Of a stretch of 59,186 bases of DNA, positions 35,411 through 44,295 are shown in pieces. Position numbers and translations under genes: made by a program. The stretch lies in NCBI GenBank assembly GCA_021818715.1, contig JAKATN010000006.1:1-59186 (forward strand), given 5' to 3'. Each line of letters begins with the position of its first letter. The first letter of the stretch is position 1. The stretch is from Thermoplasmata archaeon. GTDB lineage: Archaea > Thermoplasmatota > Thermoplasmata > Thermoplasmatales > Thermoplasmataceae. The notes below the pieces were generated by a model. That model ran no database searches. It saw only the letters and a list, made by a program, of their open reading frames with translations, and was not told where the DNA came from.

Positions 35411-37216
35411 TCACGCTGCGCCGTTTTCCTCCTCCCCGTTGTAAACCCTGTAAAGGGAGCTGAATACCCCTCCGGATGATGCGAGATCACTGAATTCTCC
35501 CTCTTCTGCAATTTCTCCTTCATGTATGACAGTGATCCGATCCACAGCATGGATCATTGAAAACCTGTGTGTTATAAGTATTAGGGTTTTGTCTTTCGCG
35601 AATTTGATCAGCGACTCCAGTATGGCCTTTTCGGAAACAGGATCTATCTGCGAGGTGGGTTCATCCATTACGAGAATCTGCGGGTTGCGAACATATGCCC
35701 TCATAAGGGATATTGCCTGCTTCTGCCCTTCGGACAGGTTTGATCCAAGTTCACCCACCTGCGTTTCCAGGCCATCAGCTAAAAAATTGAATATAGAATC
35801 AAGACCGAATTCCCTGGATAGCCTGACCACCTCATTTTTGGAAATGTTCGGGCTGCTGAACTTTATGTTATCAAAAACAGTTCCCCTGAATATGAATATA
35901 TCCTGGAGTACTGGGGCAATCATAGACCTGTACCTGATCAGATTTATCTCCCTGAGGTCATTTCCGTCAATTGTCAGGGTTCCTGAAGTGGGAGGATAAA
36001 ATCCCATTAAAAGATTGGAAAAGGTCGTCTTTCCGGCACCGGTATGCCCTACTATCCCAATATGATCACCCTTACCTATTATCGCATTTATGCCTTTCAG
36101 GGCATATTCTGAATCATACATGAATGAAACATCGCGGAATTCGATCCGGTCAGAAAATGTTGCGGGGAGTTCACTGGACTGATTAGCCCTCTCCTCCTCG
36201 CTGTCTATTATGGCGTATATCCTCCCCACTCCCACCATGGCTGACTGATACGACGTATATAGCTGCGACAACTGTACAACAGGATCGAAGAACTGCTGAA
36301 CATACAGAATGAAAGCCACCAGAATTCCAACGGTAATCGCGCCGGAAGAGAGCTCCAGAGACCCTGCCAGGATCACGATCACAATTCCTACCGCTTCAAT
36401 TATGTTGACTGCCGAGCCATAAAATGAGGAAAGGAACGCGGCTTTCATGTTCGATTTGTAATTGTTCTGGTTAAGGACCGAAAAGTTTTGTTCGGTGGAA
36501 CCTTCCGCACTGTAAGCCTTAATGGCTCTGAATGCCCCGATGTTCTCGCTCATGGAACCCGTGATCGCAGCGATTGTCTTTCTCGTAGCCAGATAGTTTC
36601 GCCTAACCCTTCCCTGAAGCATGAAAGTAAAGCCAACGAGAATCGGAATTACCAGCAGAGCATATAGCGTAAGTTCAGTGTTGAGAAAGACCATTATCAC
36701 AATGGAGAGAACTACGGTGGATATTCCTGAAACTACCTGCGGAAGCTGGAATGTCAGGAAATCGCTCAGGTTTTCCCCGTCATTTGTGATCCTGCTGATA
36801 AGATATCCGGTTTTGACCTTGCTGAAGAAGGATATTGGAACTTTTTGAATGTTCTCAAAGGCCGAATCCCTGAGGTTCCTCACCTCCGCCTGGGCTAGCC
36901 TTGTGGATTCCACGGTTCGCACCCGGTTAGAGAAGAACGTCAGCACAAACAGGAGAAGGAATAATACCGCATACAGCTCAAAGGCAAAATAATTGCCTGA
37001 AATGACTCCATTGACGGATAATCCAAGCGACAGAGGATATAGAGTCCCGGCTATAGCTGTGATCACGACTGCGACGATCACTTTCGCCGCGTTATGTTTC
37101 ATTGCGAGGAGTTCCCGAAGCATTCTTGCGAACGACTTCATGTTGCTTTCAGTTTTCAGCACCTCCTCCTCTATTTCCTCATATCGTCTAGCCAATTTGA
37201 TCTCCCCCCGGTCCAT
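35411..37216 (-). CDS. ABC exporter half-transporter with the active ATPase site residues
   Basis: About 601 residues: six membrane helices, then a nucleotide-binding domain with Walker A GHTGAGKTT, Walker B ILVMDEPTSQIDP with catalytic Glu, and H-loop THRFS. The signature is LSEGQK rather than LSGGQ. The upstream partner has a normal LSGGQ but no catalytic Glu, so the pair forms one active and one degenerate ATP site, as in heterodimeric exporters of the TM287/288 type. I start at the ATG at 37216, which overlaps the partner's 3' end by 29 bases; the frame is open to 37336. Substrate unknown (lipid, drug or peptide). Confidence 0.88.
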   Translation of the reverse strand: MDRGEIKLARRYEEIEEEVLKTESNMKSFARMLRELLAMKHNAAKVIVAVVITAIAGTLYPLSLGLSVNGVISGNYFAFELYAVLFLLLFVLTFFSNRVRTVESTRLAQAEVRNLRDSAFENIQKVPISFFSKVKTGYLISRITNDGENLSDFLTFQLPQVVSGISTVVLSIVIMVFLNTELTLYALLVIPILVGFTFMLQGRVRRNYLATRKTIAAITGSMSENIGAFRAIKAYSAEGSTEQNFSVLNQNNYKSNMKAAFLSSFYGSAVNIIEAVGIVIVILAGSLELSSGAITVGILVAFILYVQQFFDPVVQLSQLYTSYQSAMVGVGRIYAIIDSEEERANQSSELPATFSDRIEFRDVSFMYDSEYALKGINAIIGKGDHIGIVGHTGAGKTTFSNLLMGFYPPTSGTLTIDGNDLREINLIRYRSMIAPVLQDIFIFRGTVFDNIKFSSPNISKNEVVRLSREFGLDSIFNFLADGLETQVGELGSNLSEGQKQAISLMRAYVRNPQILVMDEPTSQIDPVSEKAILESLIKFAKDKTLILITHRFSMIHAVDRITVIHEGEIAEEGEFSDLASSGGVFSSLYRVYNGEEENGAA

Positions 37217-38891
37217 TAAGTCCACTTCCCCTGGCGAGATATTCTGGGGATGTAGCCGTAATTTCAGATAGATTACCTTCTTCAAGTAGGAAAATACGCT
37301 TGGCAAATTTAGTGACCGATGGTCTGTGGGAAACAATCAGTATGGTCGTGCCAGTGAGTTCATTCCGAATATTCCTCAGAATTTTCATCTCCGCTTCAGG
37401 ATCGACGCTTGAAGTCGAATCGTCAAGGATAAGAATGCGCGGTTTCCCGATCACCGCCCTTGCGACTAGTACCCTCTGTTTCTGTCCTCCGGACAATGTC
37501 AATCCTCTTTCGCCAACGAGTGTGCTGTACCCATTTTCGAGGCCTTCCACAAAATCGGCAATTTCGGCTATTCGTGCAGCCGATCGTACATCCTCCAGAG
37601 AGAATTTCCTTCCAAACGTAATGTTATCAGATATATTCCCGGAAAGCAGGTTCATGGTTTGTGGCACTATTGCAACGGTGCTGCGTAAATCCAAAAGCGG
37701 GATCCGATCAATCGGTACATCATCGATTTTTATTGTTCCATTCTTTGGTTCAAACAGCCTGGCAATCAGGGAAATAAGTGTGGTTTTTCCGGCCCCCACG
37801 CGGCCCGAGAGGGCAACGATGTCCCCGGATCTGATATCTAGATTCACGTTCGTCAGAATCTTTCTGCCCGCCCTTTCAAAGCTGACCTGTTCTAACGTTA
37901 ACCGAGAGCTTGATGGGTTCCAGCCCGAAATACCCTTGGTCAGATCCTCCTCATCTACGTTGTTGATGACCTCCTTTATCCTGGCTATGCTGGCCCTTGC
38001 ATTCTCTGAGAAGACAATTATGCGTCCGAAGAAACCAACCGGGCCGCTTACCATTATGAAAATATTGACAGCGGCGACCAGGTTTCCAATTGATTGTCCG
38101 GAAATTATGTCGACAAATCCCCCGTATAGGATCACGGCGGTAGCGGCCACACCCACCGACAGTGGCATAATGTTGTTGTAAAATCCGCGCAGTGCAGCAA
38201 CCTCCATGTATTCATCAAAATAATTCTTCGTGCTTTCGTTGAACCTCTCCTCTTCAGTCTGCGCCCCCTGAAATCCGCGAACTACCCGCTGCCCAGTAAT
38301 GTTTTCCTGCAGTCTTTCATTCATCATGCCATAATAATTACGTATTTTTCTCCAGTGCAATCTCTGCTTCCTCTGGAAAACCATGCCAGTGTAGACAAGA
38401 AACGGGACAGTGAATGCAAACAATACCGCATACACCGGATTCAGGGTAAGAAGCATGTAAAGTCCTATCAGGATAAGCAGAAGAGTTGTTATCAGGGTCG
38501 TAGTGGTATTCAACACGAAGTTTCTTGAGGCTTCTATATCCATTGTGGATCTTGCAAGGAGATCGCCGGATGTTTTGTCTTCAATGTATACTGGTTTCTT
38601 GAGAAGCAATTTGTGCAACAGTGACGTTCTGAGACTTTTGGCATAGTTCTGTGCAACATATTGCGAAAGATAGTTCAGGAAAAATTGCGATAAAGAAGTG
38701 ACGGCTGATACAATCAGTATCAATATCAGAAAATGCGAAACAAGCGAATATTCTCCGCCTTCAATGATCCCGACTGAATCCCCGATGTACACCGGAACAA
38801 GCAGTCGCGTGATGGCAGAAGCTGCTGCAAAGGCCACTATCACGATAATGAACTTCTTCTTGCCCTTGATGAAGTCAAGGCTGAAACTCAA
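37188..38891 (-). CDS. ABC exporter half-transporter with degenerate Walker B
   Basis: Six membrane helices and a nucleotide-binding domain with Walker A GRVGAGKTT, signature LSGGQKQR, and Walker B ILILDDSTSSVDP in which Asp replaces the catalytic Glu; H-loop SHRPS. It is the inactive-site partner of the following gene. The TTG at 38891 is the first standard start but has no ribosome site. The frame continues upstream through GPLARISGVFEPL to an ATA at 38942 that lies seven bases after a strong GGAGG (38950-38954), so the true start may be further upstream and non-standard. Confidence 0.86.
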   Translation of the reverse strand: MSFSLDFIKGKKKFIIVIVAFAAASAITRLLVPVYIGDSVGIIEGGEYSLVSHFLILILIVSAVTSLSQFFLNYLSQYVAQNYAKSLRTSLLHKLLLKKPVYIEDKTSGDLLARSTMDIEASRNFVLNTTTTLITTLLLILIGLYMLLTLNPVYAVLFAFTVPFLVYTGMVFQRKQRLHWRKIRNYYGMMNERLQENITGQRVVRGFQGAQTEEERFNESTKNYFDEYMEVAALRGFYNNIMPLSVGVAATAVILYGGFVDIISGQSIGNLVAAVNIFIMVSGPVGFFGRIIVFSENARASIARIKEVINNVDEEDLTKGISGWNPSSSRLTLEQVSFERAGRKILTNVNLDIRSGDIVALSGRVGAGKTTLISLIARLFEPKNGTIKIDDVPIDRIPLLDLRSTVAIVPQTMNLLSGNISDNITFGRKFSLEDVRSAARIAEIADFVEGLENGYSTLVGERGLTLSGGQKQRVLVARAVIGKPRILILDDSTSSVDPEAEMKILRNIRNELTGTTILIVSHRPSVTKFAKRIFLLEEGNLSEITATSPEYLARGSGLNGPGGDQIG

Positions 38892-39038
38892 GGGCTCAAA
38901 AACCCCAGAAATTCTGGCCAGAGGACCTTTTGTATCTGCTATGCACTATCCTCCGCAAACAATTTGTTATACGTTGCAGCGCTTCATCACGGCATTGGAA
39001 AATAATCTTTCGTAGTCAAGCCGGATAAGCCACCGATC

Positions 39039-39221
39039 CTAATTACGCATACCGGTTTGAAGCCTGGGAAAATCGCATGCCAAGATCTCTTCCTTTTCAA
39101 CCGTAAGGGTGATTTTCTCCTTCAGGGCAATCGGGTGATCTTGCATTTGTACGGGTTCAAGGCAAATAGGGGCATCCATCAATGAAAGATGAAGGAAATT
39201 GCCGGATAGCATTCCCAACAT
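39039..39221 (-). CDS. Possible 60-residue protein
   Basis: An open frame directly downstream (22 bases) of the small HTH-like gene on the same strand. The product is not membranous, and its second half (HPIALKEKITLTVEKEEI) looks like amphipathic strands, but there is no recognisable family and no clear ribosome site. An internal ATG would give a 46-residue product. It may be non-coding DNA between the ABC genes and the Msr genes. Confidence 0.25.
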   Translation of the reverse strand: MLGMLSGNFLHLSLMDAPICLEPVQMQDHPIALKEKITLTVEKEEILACDFPRLQTGMRN

Positions 39222-39243
39222 GAGAGTGCGAAAGTTTGCAGGA

Positions 39244-39384
39244 TCATAGCAGATCGTACTTTATGACCAGGGCTCTCCACTCTTCTGGCGGTATGTTGAA
39301 CTTTTCACATATTTCCGGGACATCCACGCGTTTGTCCAGCAATTTCCTTATCTGGTGAACCTCTTTCCTAGTGAGTTCTTTCAT
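39244..39384 (-). CDS. 46-residue HTH-like small protein
   Basis: A short frame from ATG 39384 to TGA 39244. The product starts MKELTRKEVHQIRKLLD, continues VDVPEICEKFNIPPEEW and ends VIKYDLL. This is a helix, turn, recognition-helix pattern as in small HTH domains that choose an operator or bind a partner. TATATTT lies about 20-26 bases upstream of the ATG, fitting a leaderless mRNA. No family name can be given. Confidence 0.55.
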   Translation of the reverse strand: MKELTRKEVHQIRKLLDKRVDVPEICEKFNIPPEEWRALVIKYDLL

Positions 39385-39494
39385 TCAAGACATCGCCGAA
39401 ATATAACCGCGATTACGGATTTATACTTTCGCAGGACATATTGAAGCTCAATGCGAATAAGGTCCGTTACATCTTAGCCGCTCGCAGGTGCTGA

Positions 39495-40040
39495 TCAGAC
39501 CTTCAAGGTTATATCGCCTGCAGAAAACTTCTTCCTAACCTTCTCAAGCTTTGGGCTGATGACAAGCTTGCAGTACCCCTTATCAGGATTATTTCTGAAG
39601 TAGTTGTGGTGATAATCCTCGGCAGGGTAAAAGATGGAGAATTTACGGACTTCGGTAACAATTGGATCTTTGAATTTATGGCCTCTCCTCAAGTCGCCAA
39701 TGTAGGATTCAATGGCATTTTTTTGCGCGTTGTCCGTATAGAAGATTATTGACCTGTACTGCGATCCAATGTCATCTCCCTGCCTGTTTAGAGTGGTTGG
39801 ATCGTGGGATGCGAAATAAACTTCCAGGATTCCATTGAGATCCAGTACAGAATCGTCGTACCGGATCCTGACGACCTCTGCATGTCCGGTCTTATCAGAA
39901 CAGACATCCTCGTATTTGGGGTACGCGAAGTGCCCACCAGAATAACCAGGTTCAACAGAGACAACTCCGTTGATCATCTGGAAGACGGCTTCCATGCACC
40001 AGAAACATCCTCCGCCAAGTACTATCTCCTTAACGCTCAT
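39495..40040 (-). CDS. msrA: Peptide-methionine (S)-S-oxide reductase MsrA
   Basis: 181 residues with the active-site motif [12 protein letters not shown] near the N-terminus, [18 protein letters not shown] and a [15 protein letters not shown]-type tail, all typical of MsrA. It reduces the S epimer of methionine sulfoxide in oxidised proteins. Its ATG overlaps the msrB stop, so the two stereospecific reductases are made together, sensible for a cell in oxidising, metal-rich acid. Confidence 0.94.
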   Translation of the reverse strand: MSVKEIVLGGGCFWCMEAVFQMINGVVSVEPGYSGGHFAYPKYEDVCSDKTGHAEVVRIRYDDSVLDLNGILEVYFASHDPTTLNRQGDDIGSQYRSIIFYTDNAQKNAIESYIGDLRRGHKFKDPIVTEVRKFSIFYPAEDYHHNYFRNNPDKGYCKLVISPKLEKVRKKFSAGDITLKV

Positions 40041-40402
40041 TCACTTTCCTCCAAGAAATTCATTGAAATGGAATTCACGCAGTGTCTTGTATTTTTCGGA
40101 GTGAAACCTTCCCCCTCAAAAACATGACCGAGGTGTGCACCGCACCTTGAGCACTGGATTTCTGTCCTGAAGCCGTCCGGGTCAGGCAACTTTGTAACAG
40201 AACCGGGGATTTCCTGATCAAAACTTGGCCAGCCGCATCCACTTTCAAACTTAGAGTCCGATCTGTATAACTCTGCACCGCACCTTTTGCAGGTGTATAC
40301 TCCTCTGCTGAAAGTCTTATCATAGGCTCCGGAAAATGGCCTTTCTGTCCCTTTGTGAACTATGACCCGTTCTTCCTCCCTGGTCAGCGGTCTCAGGTTC
40401 AT
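40037..40402 (-). CDS. msrB: Peptide-methionine (R)-S-oxide reductase MsrB
   Basis: 121 residues from the ATG at 40402. Two zinc-binding CxxC pairs (CKRCG and CSRCG), the GCGWPSF substrate segment and the catalytic-cysteine motif [11 protein letters not shown] are present. It repairs the R epimer, complementing MsrA with which it overlaps by 4 bases. The open frame extends 47 residues upstream, but the MsrB domain begins at NLRPLTREE and a TATA-like TTTTAAGTAT lies about 30 bases before this ATG. Confidence 0.92.
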   Translation of the reverse strand: MNLRPLTREEERVIVHKGTERPFSGAYDKTFSRGVYTCKRCGAELYRSDSKFESGCGWPSFDQEIPGSVTKLPDPDGFRTEIQCSRCGAHLGHVFEGEGFTPKNTRHCVNSISMNFLEESE

Positions 40403-40611
40403 TGGGATAACTATCCGGTAAGAATACTTAAAATTGTCCAATTCAGAGATGCAATTCCGCACTGATGAGAACCGGGGTGCATTTTCGAAGGAAGCGCTTT
40501 TAGTTCCAAGTAAATAAAGGAAACTCCCTGGAATAAAAACCAATTAATACGGGGTTCTCCATTACGTAAAAGCAAATCCGCAAAGGATCATAGGCAAAAT
40601 AGTGATACAAT

Positions 40612-40848
40612 ATGTTGAAAGATGCAGTAGCTAGAGTTCTCCGGTTGGTATCTGTGAAGAATCTTTATAATCTTTTTGGGCTCATTCTCATAATTGTGCC
40701 GGTGAGCTTCTATCTTGGCTGGTCAATAGCATACGATACCTGGACGGATGTTGGTCTGTACTCGTTCGCTGCTCCACTGGTGGTCTTCGGAATACTTGTA
40801 CTAATGCTCACCGCGGAAAAATATGGCAGGCATACTACCGAGAGTTAA
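40612..40848 (+). CDS. Small two-helix membrane protein
   Basis: 78 residues: a basic N-terminus (MLKDAVARVLRLVSVKN), helix LFGLILIIVPVSFYLGWSIA, a short acidic loop, helix LYSFAAPLVVFGILVLMLTA and a polar tail. No family recognised. It converges with the Ced-like operon. Small two-helix proteins also occur in Ced systems (CedA2), but the opposite strand makes a functional link only a guess. Confidence 0.55.
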   Translation: MLKDAVARVLRLVSVKNLYNLFGLILIIVPVSFYLGWSIAYDTWTDVGLYSFAAPLVVFGILVLMLTAEKYGRHTTES

Positions 40849-40917
40849 CCGCACGGTTACCATATCTATTCGGAAGTCTTCTTATGTTTGTGAATTTTGC
40901 ATGCTGATCTGGGAGAG

Positions 40918-42957
40918 TTACCCAATGGCTTCCGCTTCCTCCTTAGACGCGATCACCCTTAGCCTCCTCACCCCATCTCCAGAATATATGCACTCGGAAA
41001 ATGGGGAATTTTTTCCGCCGGGAAGCATAGATACGTCCGGGATATCATAGTCACCCCCCAGCAGATTATGGATTGAATTCTTGCCTGATTCAGAGCTCCT
41101 GAATACAAAAACATGTCTTGAGTTACTAAGGATGGATCTGTTCGTTGACCCTTTCATGAAATCTTCCAGGTTTTGAGATGTCACAATGACTGATGTGTTA
41201 TAGTGCCTGGAGTGTCTCATCAGATTGTCGATAATCTCACGTCCGGTTGACGATCTGAGCATTACGTGCGCTTCATCTATGAGCAAAATTTTCCTCATTT
41301 CAGGTCTCCCAGTTACCCAGGAGTCTATTGACTGCCTGGACTTTGCAAGGGCAGTTTCTGCATCAATCCCCTTCAGGTTTCTGATAATCCTGATATGTCT
41401 TGGAATCGTGCCCAGCTGTTCCAACTGGGCGTAACCGGTTGTGCCCCCAGACTCCTTGCCACGCGATATTATCGCTTCATCCCATGCCGTTGAGAGGTCC
41501 ACCACGCTGATCGCGAAATTTCCCTTTGAATCAGGAGAACCGAATATGCGCTCCCCATATTCTCCCAGAGGATCAAAAATCAGAATTTCCTCAATCATCT
41601 GAAGCTGGAGCATTCTGCGCAGAATCAGCTTGATGAAAAATGACTTCCCAGATCCAGTTTGCCCGAGAACCGTCATATTGTAAGATTCACCCGCAAACAC
41701 GTCCATGAAAAACGGCTTGGAGAGGCTCAAGTCCACTCCTATCAATACGCCGTCCATTTCCTCAAATCCTTCCGGAAAGAAAATCATGTTTGCAATCGTG
41801 TTGGCGTCCAGTGGATAATTGCCAGGCTTTCCCAGGCGTATGCCGCAGCCATTCCTGCTATTCCTGGCAATCTGCCGGTGATTAATGCCCAGCGATGCAA
41901 GGTTCCTGAGGAGCGTACTGTCCAGCATCTTTAACCTTGCAGGGTGGGGAGAATAGCATTCAAGGGCGACGTCAATCCCAAATATAGGGATACCGCAATT
42001 TAAAGCCCCCAAAAGCATTTCCGCCTCTCTTCTTTTCTCAACAAGCGGCACCTTTTTTCCTTCCATGTTATGGTAGATCCTGATTCTGGCACCGTATTCA
42101 GCGATCGATCTTCGAAGTGTCTTCCCGATAGAGTCATCATCCAGTTTCTCAAGACCGATCTTGATTCTGAAAGGCATATTCAGGGAGATCAGGTATGCCC
42201 AAACAGTCCGATCCACGCCTTTCAGATCAAGGAAGGCATGCGACGTACCATATACGCTACCCATGCGCTCAAACCTCGAGTGTCTGCCTTCTATTTTGTG
42301 AAGTTTATCAGTGCCTGGTTCAACTGATTCACTGGCACCAAGCAGCCAGGCAAGTTCTTTACCATCTACCGGGTTTGGGTTGAGACCGGCGGATCTCAAT
42401 GCATCTGTTACAGCGGCAAAGTCGTCCTGAGCACCATTTCCTTTCTGAATCAGGTATGTCCTGAAATACACGGAATTCTGCAGCAGGAATCTCTCCACGG
42501 GAAGCCTGTGCGAGATATCCCGGTCTCCTGCAGGGACAGCAGTCAGGATAAACGATGAAGGTGCGGTGATGGAGTTCAAAAATGACGCAATCCCCCTGGC
42601 CAGAGATTCAATTTCACCATGTGGCCTGATACCCCGGCTATTGGGTTGAACCCTTGTTATGAAATACGTTCCATTCCCTTCAGAAAACCTCGTAAAATTC
42701 CCGTTGATCGAAATATCTGATGGGCTCAGACTCTGACCTATTTTCCCGGAATGCCTGCTGCTATTTTCCCTTCTTACGATTGCCAGTATGAGGACACATA
42801 TGAAAGTTGCAAGAAGGATGATTCCTAGGAATGCGCTCCACTTCCACACAAGAAACGAAACTACCAGACATAGAGCTATCAGCGTATATTGAATGTGCTT
42901 CGCATCACCGCTTATTCCTTCTAGAACATTCGATGGGGTAGCAGCAGGACGATTCAT
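40918..42957 (-). CDS. VirB4/HerA-type membrane ATPase, CedB-like
   Basis: 679 residues. Two membrane helices near the N-terminus (about 24-62) are followed by a VirB4/TraC-like middle region and a RecA-type motor. Walker A is GQTGSGKS (432-439), Walker B with DEAH is ILLIDEAH (561-564), and the following NTSVIVTSQNLEDF has a sensor-type glutamine. Such ATPases power pilus assembly or DNA movement in type IV secretion. CedB of Sulfolobales is the archaeal form needed for DNA import. The start overlaps the stop of the polytopic gene (ATGA). Transfer activity is inference; the ATPase class is clear. Confidence 0.85.
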   Translation of the reverse strand: MNRPAATPSNVLEGISGDAKHIQYTLIALCLVVSFLVWKWSAFLGIILLATFICVLILAIVRRENSSRHSGKIGQSLSPSDISINGNFTRFSEGNGTYFITRVQPNSRGIRPHGEIESLARGIASFLNSITAPSSFILTAVPAGDRDISHRLPVERFLLQNSVYFRTYLIQKGNGAQDDFAAVTDALRSAGLNPNPVDGKELAWLLGASESVEPGTDKLHKIEGRHSRFERMGSVYGTSHAFLDLKGVDRTVWAYLISLNMPFRIKIGLEKLDDDSIGKTLRRSIAEYGARIRIYHNMEGKKVPLVEKRREAEMLLGALNCGIPIFGIDVALECYSPHPARLKMLDSTLLRNLASLGINHRQIARNSRNGCGIRLGKPGNYPLDANTIANMIFFPEGFEEMDGVLIGVDLSLSKPFFMDVFAGESYNMTVLGQTGSGKSFFIKLILRRMLQLQMIEEILIFDPLGEYGERIFGSPDSKGNFAISVVDLSTAWDEAIISRGKESGGTTGYAQLEQLGTIPRHIRIIRNLKGIDAETALAKSRQSIDSWVTGRPEMRKILLIDEAHVMLRSSTGREIIDNLMRHSRHYNTSVIVTSQNLEDFMKGSTNRSILSNSRHVFVFRSSESGKNSIHNLLGGDYDIPDVSMLPGGKNSPFSECIYSGDGVRRLRVIASKEEAEAIG

Positions 42958-43967
42958 GGCTTCTCAGCGTAGGATTTCTGGTAAGCGGCGTTCCAGTCAA
43001 CTGCATAAGTATTCCTCGCCGATCCATTTTCAATTCCCCCTGCCACAGGCGGGAGCCCCATCCTTTGCATTTCACCGGCTAGCGTGCTGTCCAGGACATA
43101 GTTCTCAATCGCAGGAATTGCCATTGAAGGAGAAACGCTTTCAAAGAGACTGTCAAACATTGTGACGCTGGTAAGGCTTCCGGTGAGGTTTCCAAATATC
43201 CTGGAACGTTCAACCAGCAGTAGCGGTATTGACGCAGAAAGAAATAGAGATCCTATCTGAACCAGCGAATTTCCCGGGACCATGACCATCGGATAGAAGG
43301 CCAGCAGCATGAATATGGGAAGGACAGATGATTCAATTACCGTTCTCCACACAGTCAGCGCGTATTTCTCAATTGGCGGAATCATTATCGCAAGGGATAT
43401 GAAAGGGAGTGTGACATAGGCAAACAGCAGAAGCGCCGCGCGAACGGCCATGATTACAAAAATCGCAATGATCGGAATGTCGTAACCTGCAATCAGTATG
43501 AACCTTACGATGCCATTGCCCGATAGAAGGCTTGACCCGGAAGTCTGCAAAATCAGAGTATCCCAGTCAACGCCGGATGACCATATACTGCCGAAAACAT
43601 ATGACTCAAGAGAAAGCAGAACGTACAGAATTTCAAGTGACATCAGAGCCAGAATGATTGCATATATTGGCTTGTGGAGGGTTCCTCCGTTAAGGGAAGG
43701 TGAAAGTGAAGCCCTGTATATGAAGTACAGAGCAGAGATAGACATAAAAAGGGCAATCAAGCCAGGCAGGCTTCCACTGAGGAAACCCTGATAATTTCCA
43801 AGAAAGCCATTCATGCCTGGATTGAGAAGCATTCCGAAACTTTTGGAAGGCTGGAATCCCTGTGATAACAGCAGGTTCCAGAGCACTGCAGTGGATTCCT
43901 GTGCGATAGCAAGAAAAGCGGACAGGAGTTGTGAAATTACTGAGCTGATACCCGGCCCAGGTGCCAA
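42954..43967 (-). CDS. Polytopic membrane protein, CedA/VirB6/TrbL-like
   Basis: 337 residues with about six or seven hydrophobic helices between residues 10 and 270 (for example GLIALFMSISALYFIYRASL, then AIILALMSLEILYVLLSLES, then MAVRAALLLFAYVTLPFISL), then a soluble tail of about 65 residues. There is no transporter motif. Being sandwiched between a two-helix pilin-like gene and a VirB4-type ATPase, it fits the channel component (CedA, or VirB6/TrbL). TTG start, four bases after the upstream stop; a GTGATCC element precedes it. Sequence similarity to CedA could not be tested. Confidence 0.72.
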   Translation of the reverse strand: MAPGPGISSVISQLLSAFLAIAQESTAVLWNLLLSQGFQPSKSFGMLLNPGMNGFLGNYQGFLSGSLPGLIALFMSISALYFIYRASLSPSLNGGTLHKPIYAIILALMSLEILYVLLSLESYVFGSIWSSGVDWDTLILQTSGSSLLSGNGIVRFILIAGYDIPIIAIFVIMAVRAALLLFAYVTLPFISLAIMIPPIEKYALTVWRTVIESSVLPIFMLLAFYPMVMVPGNSLVQIGSLFLSASIPLLLVERSRIFGNLTGSLTSVTMFDSLFESVSPSMAIPAIENYVLDSTLAGEMQRMGLPPVAGGIENGSARNTYAVDWNAAYQKSYAEKP

Positions 43968-43971
43968 AGGA

Positions 43972-44244
43972 TCACGTACCCGTAGCTACGTAGTATACTA
44001 TAGCGTACAGGGTTCCGGTGATCGCAAGGATGAAGATCACAGTTCCAAAAAAAGCGTATTTCGCGCGTATTTTTGCCTCGGCACGGCGTTTCTCGTCTTC
44101 GCTGAAAAAGCCTATGGCTATAGGCAGCCATAGTAGAGCGACTATAACAGCGGATACGCCGACTATGAGTGCAAAAAAACGGTTCACTATGTCTGAAACA
44201 GAGGTAAAAGTTCCACTTTGTACCACAAGTTCACTTATGTGCAT
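43972..44244 (-). CDS. Two-helix pilin-like protein, CedA1/VirB2-like
   Basis: 90 residues: a short exterior N-terminus, helix about 19-47 (FFALIVGVSAVIVALLWLPIA), a strongly charged loop SEDEKRRAEAKIRAKY (48-63), a second helix about 64-87 and a four-residue end. This hairpin with a charged cytoplasmic loop is the layout of VirB2/TrbC conjugative pilins and of CedA1/TedC, the archaeal DNA-import pilins. It heads the operon and has its own TATA box at 44266-44273, as expected for a highly made structural subunit. Confidence 0.68.
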   Translation of the reverse strand: MHISELVVQSGTFTSVSDIVNRFFALIVGVSAVIVALLWLPIAIGFFSEDEKRRAEAKIRAKYAFFGTVIFILAITGTLYAIVYYVATGT

Positions 44245-44265
44245 CCGGTCCGTATGTGCAGGTTT

Positions 44266-44273
44266 TACTTAAA
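44266..44273 (-). promoter_or_regulatory. TATA box of the Ced-like operon
   Basis: TTTAAGTA on the minus strand lies 22-29 bases before the ATG at 44244, consistent with a leaderless transcript covering all three Ced-like genes. Confidence 0.5.
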
Positions 44274-44295
44274 TTACCCGCATTCCAGCCGGTTT

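Noticed and set aside
35526-35999. 157-residue plus-strand frame
   Set aside because: Antisense to the second ABC subunit; no independent evidence.
37300-38181. 293-residue plus-strand frame
   Set aside because: Antisense to the nucleotide-binding domain of an ABC exporter; Ser- and Pro-rich composition of a shadow frame.
40918-42957. HerA helicase of the NurA-HerA resection pair
   Set aside because: The ATPase core is related, but the N-terminal membrane helices, the VirB4-like length and the membrane-protein neighbours, together with no nurA nearby, argue for a secretion-type ATPase.
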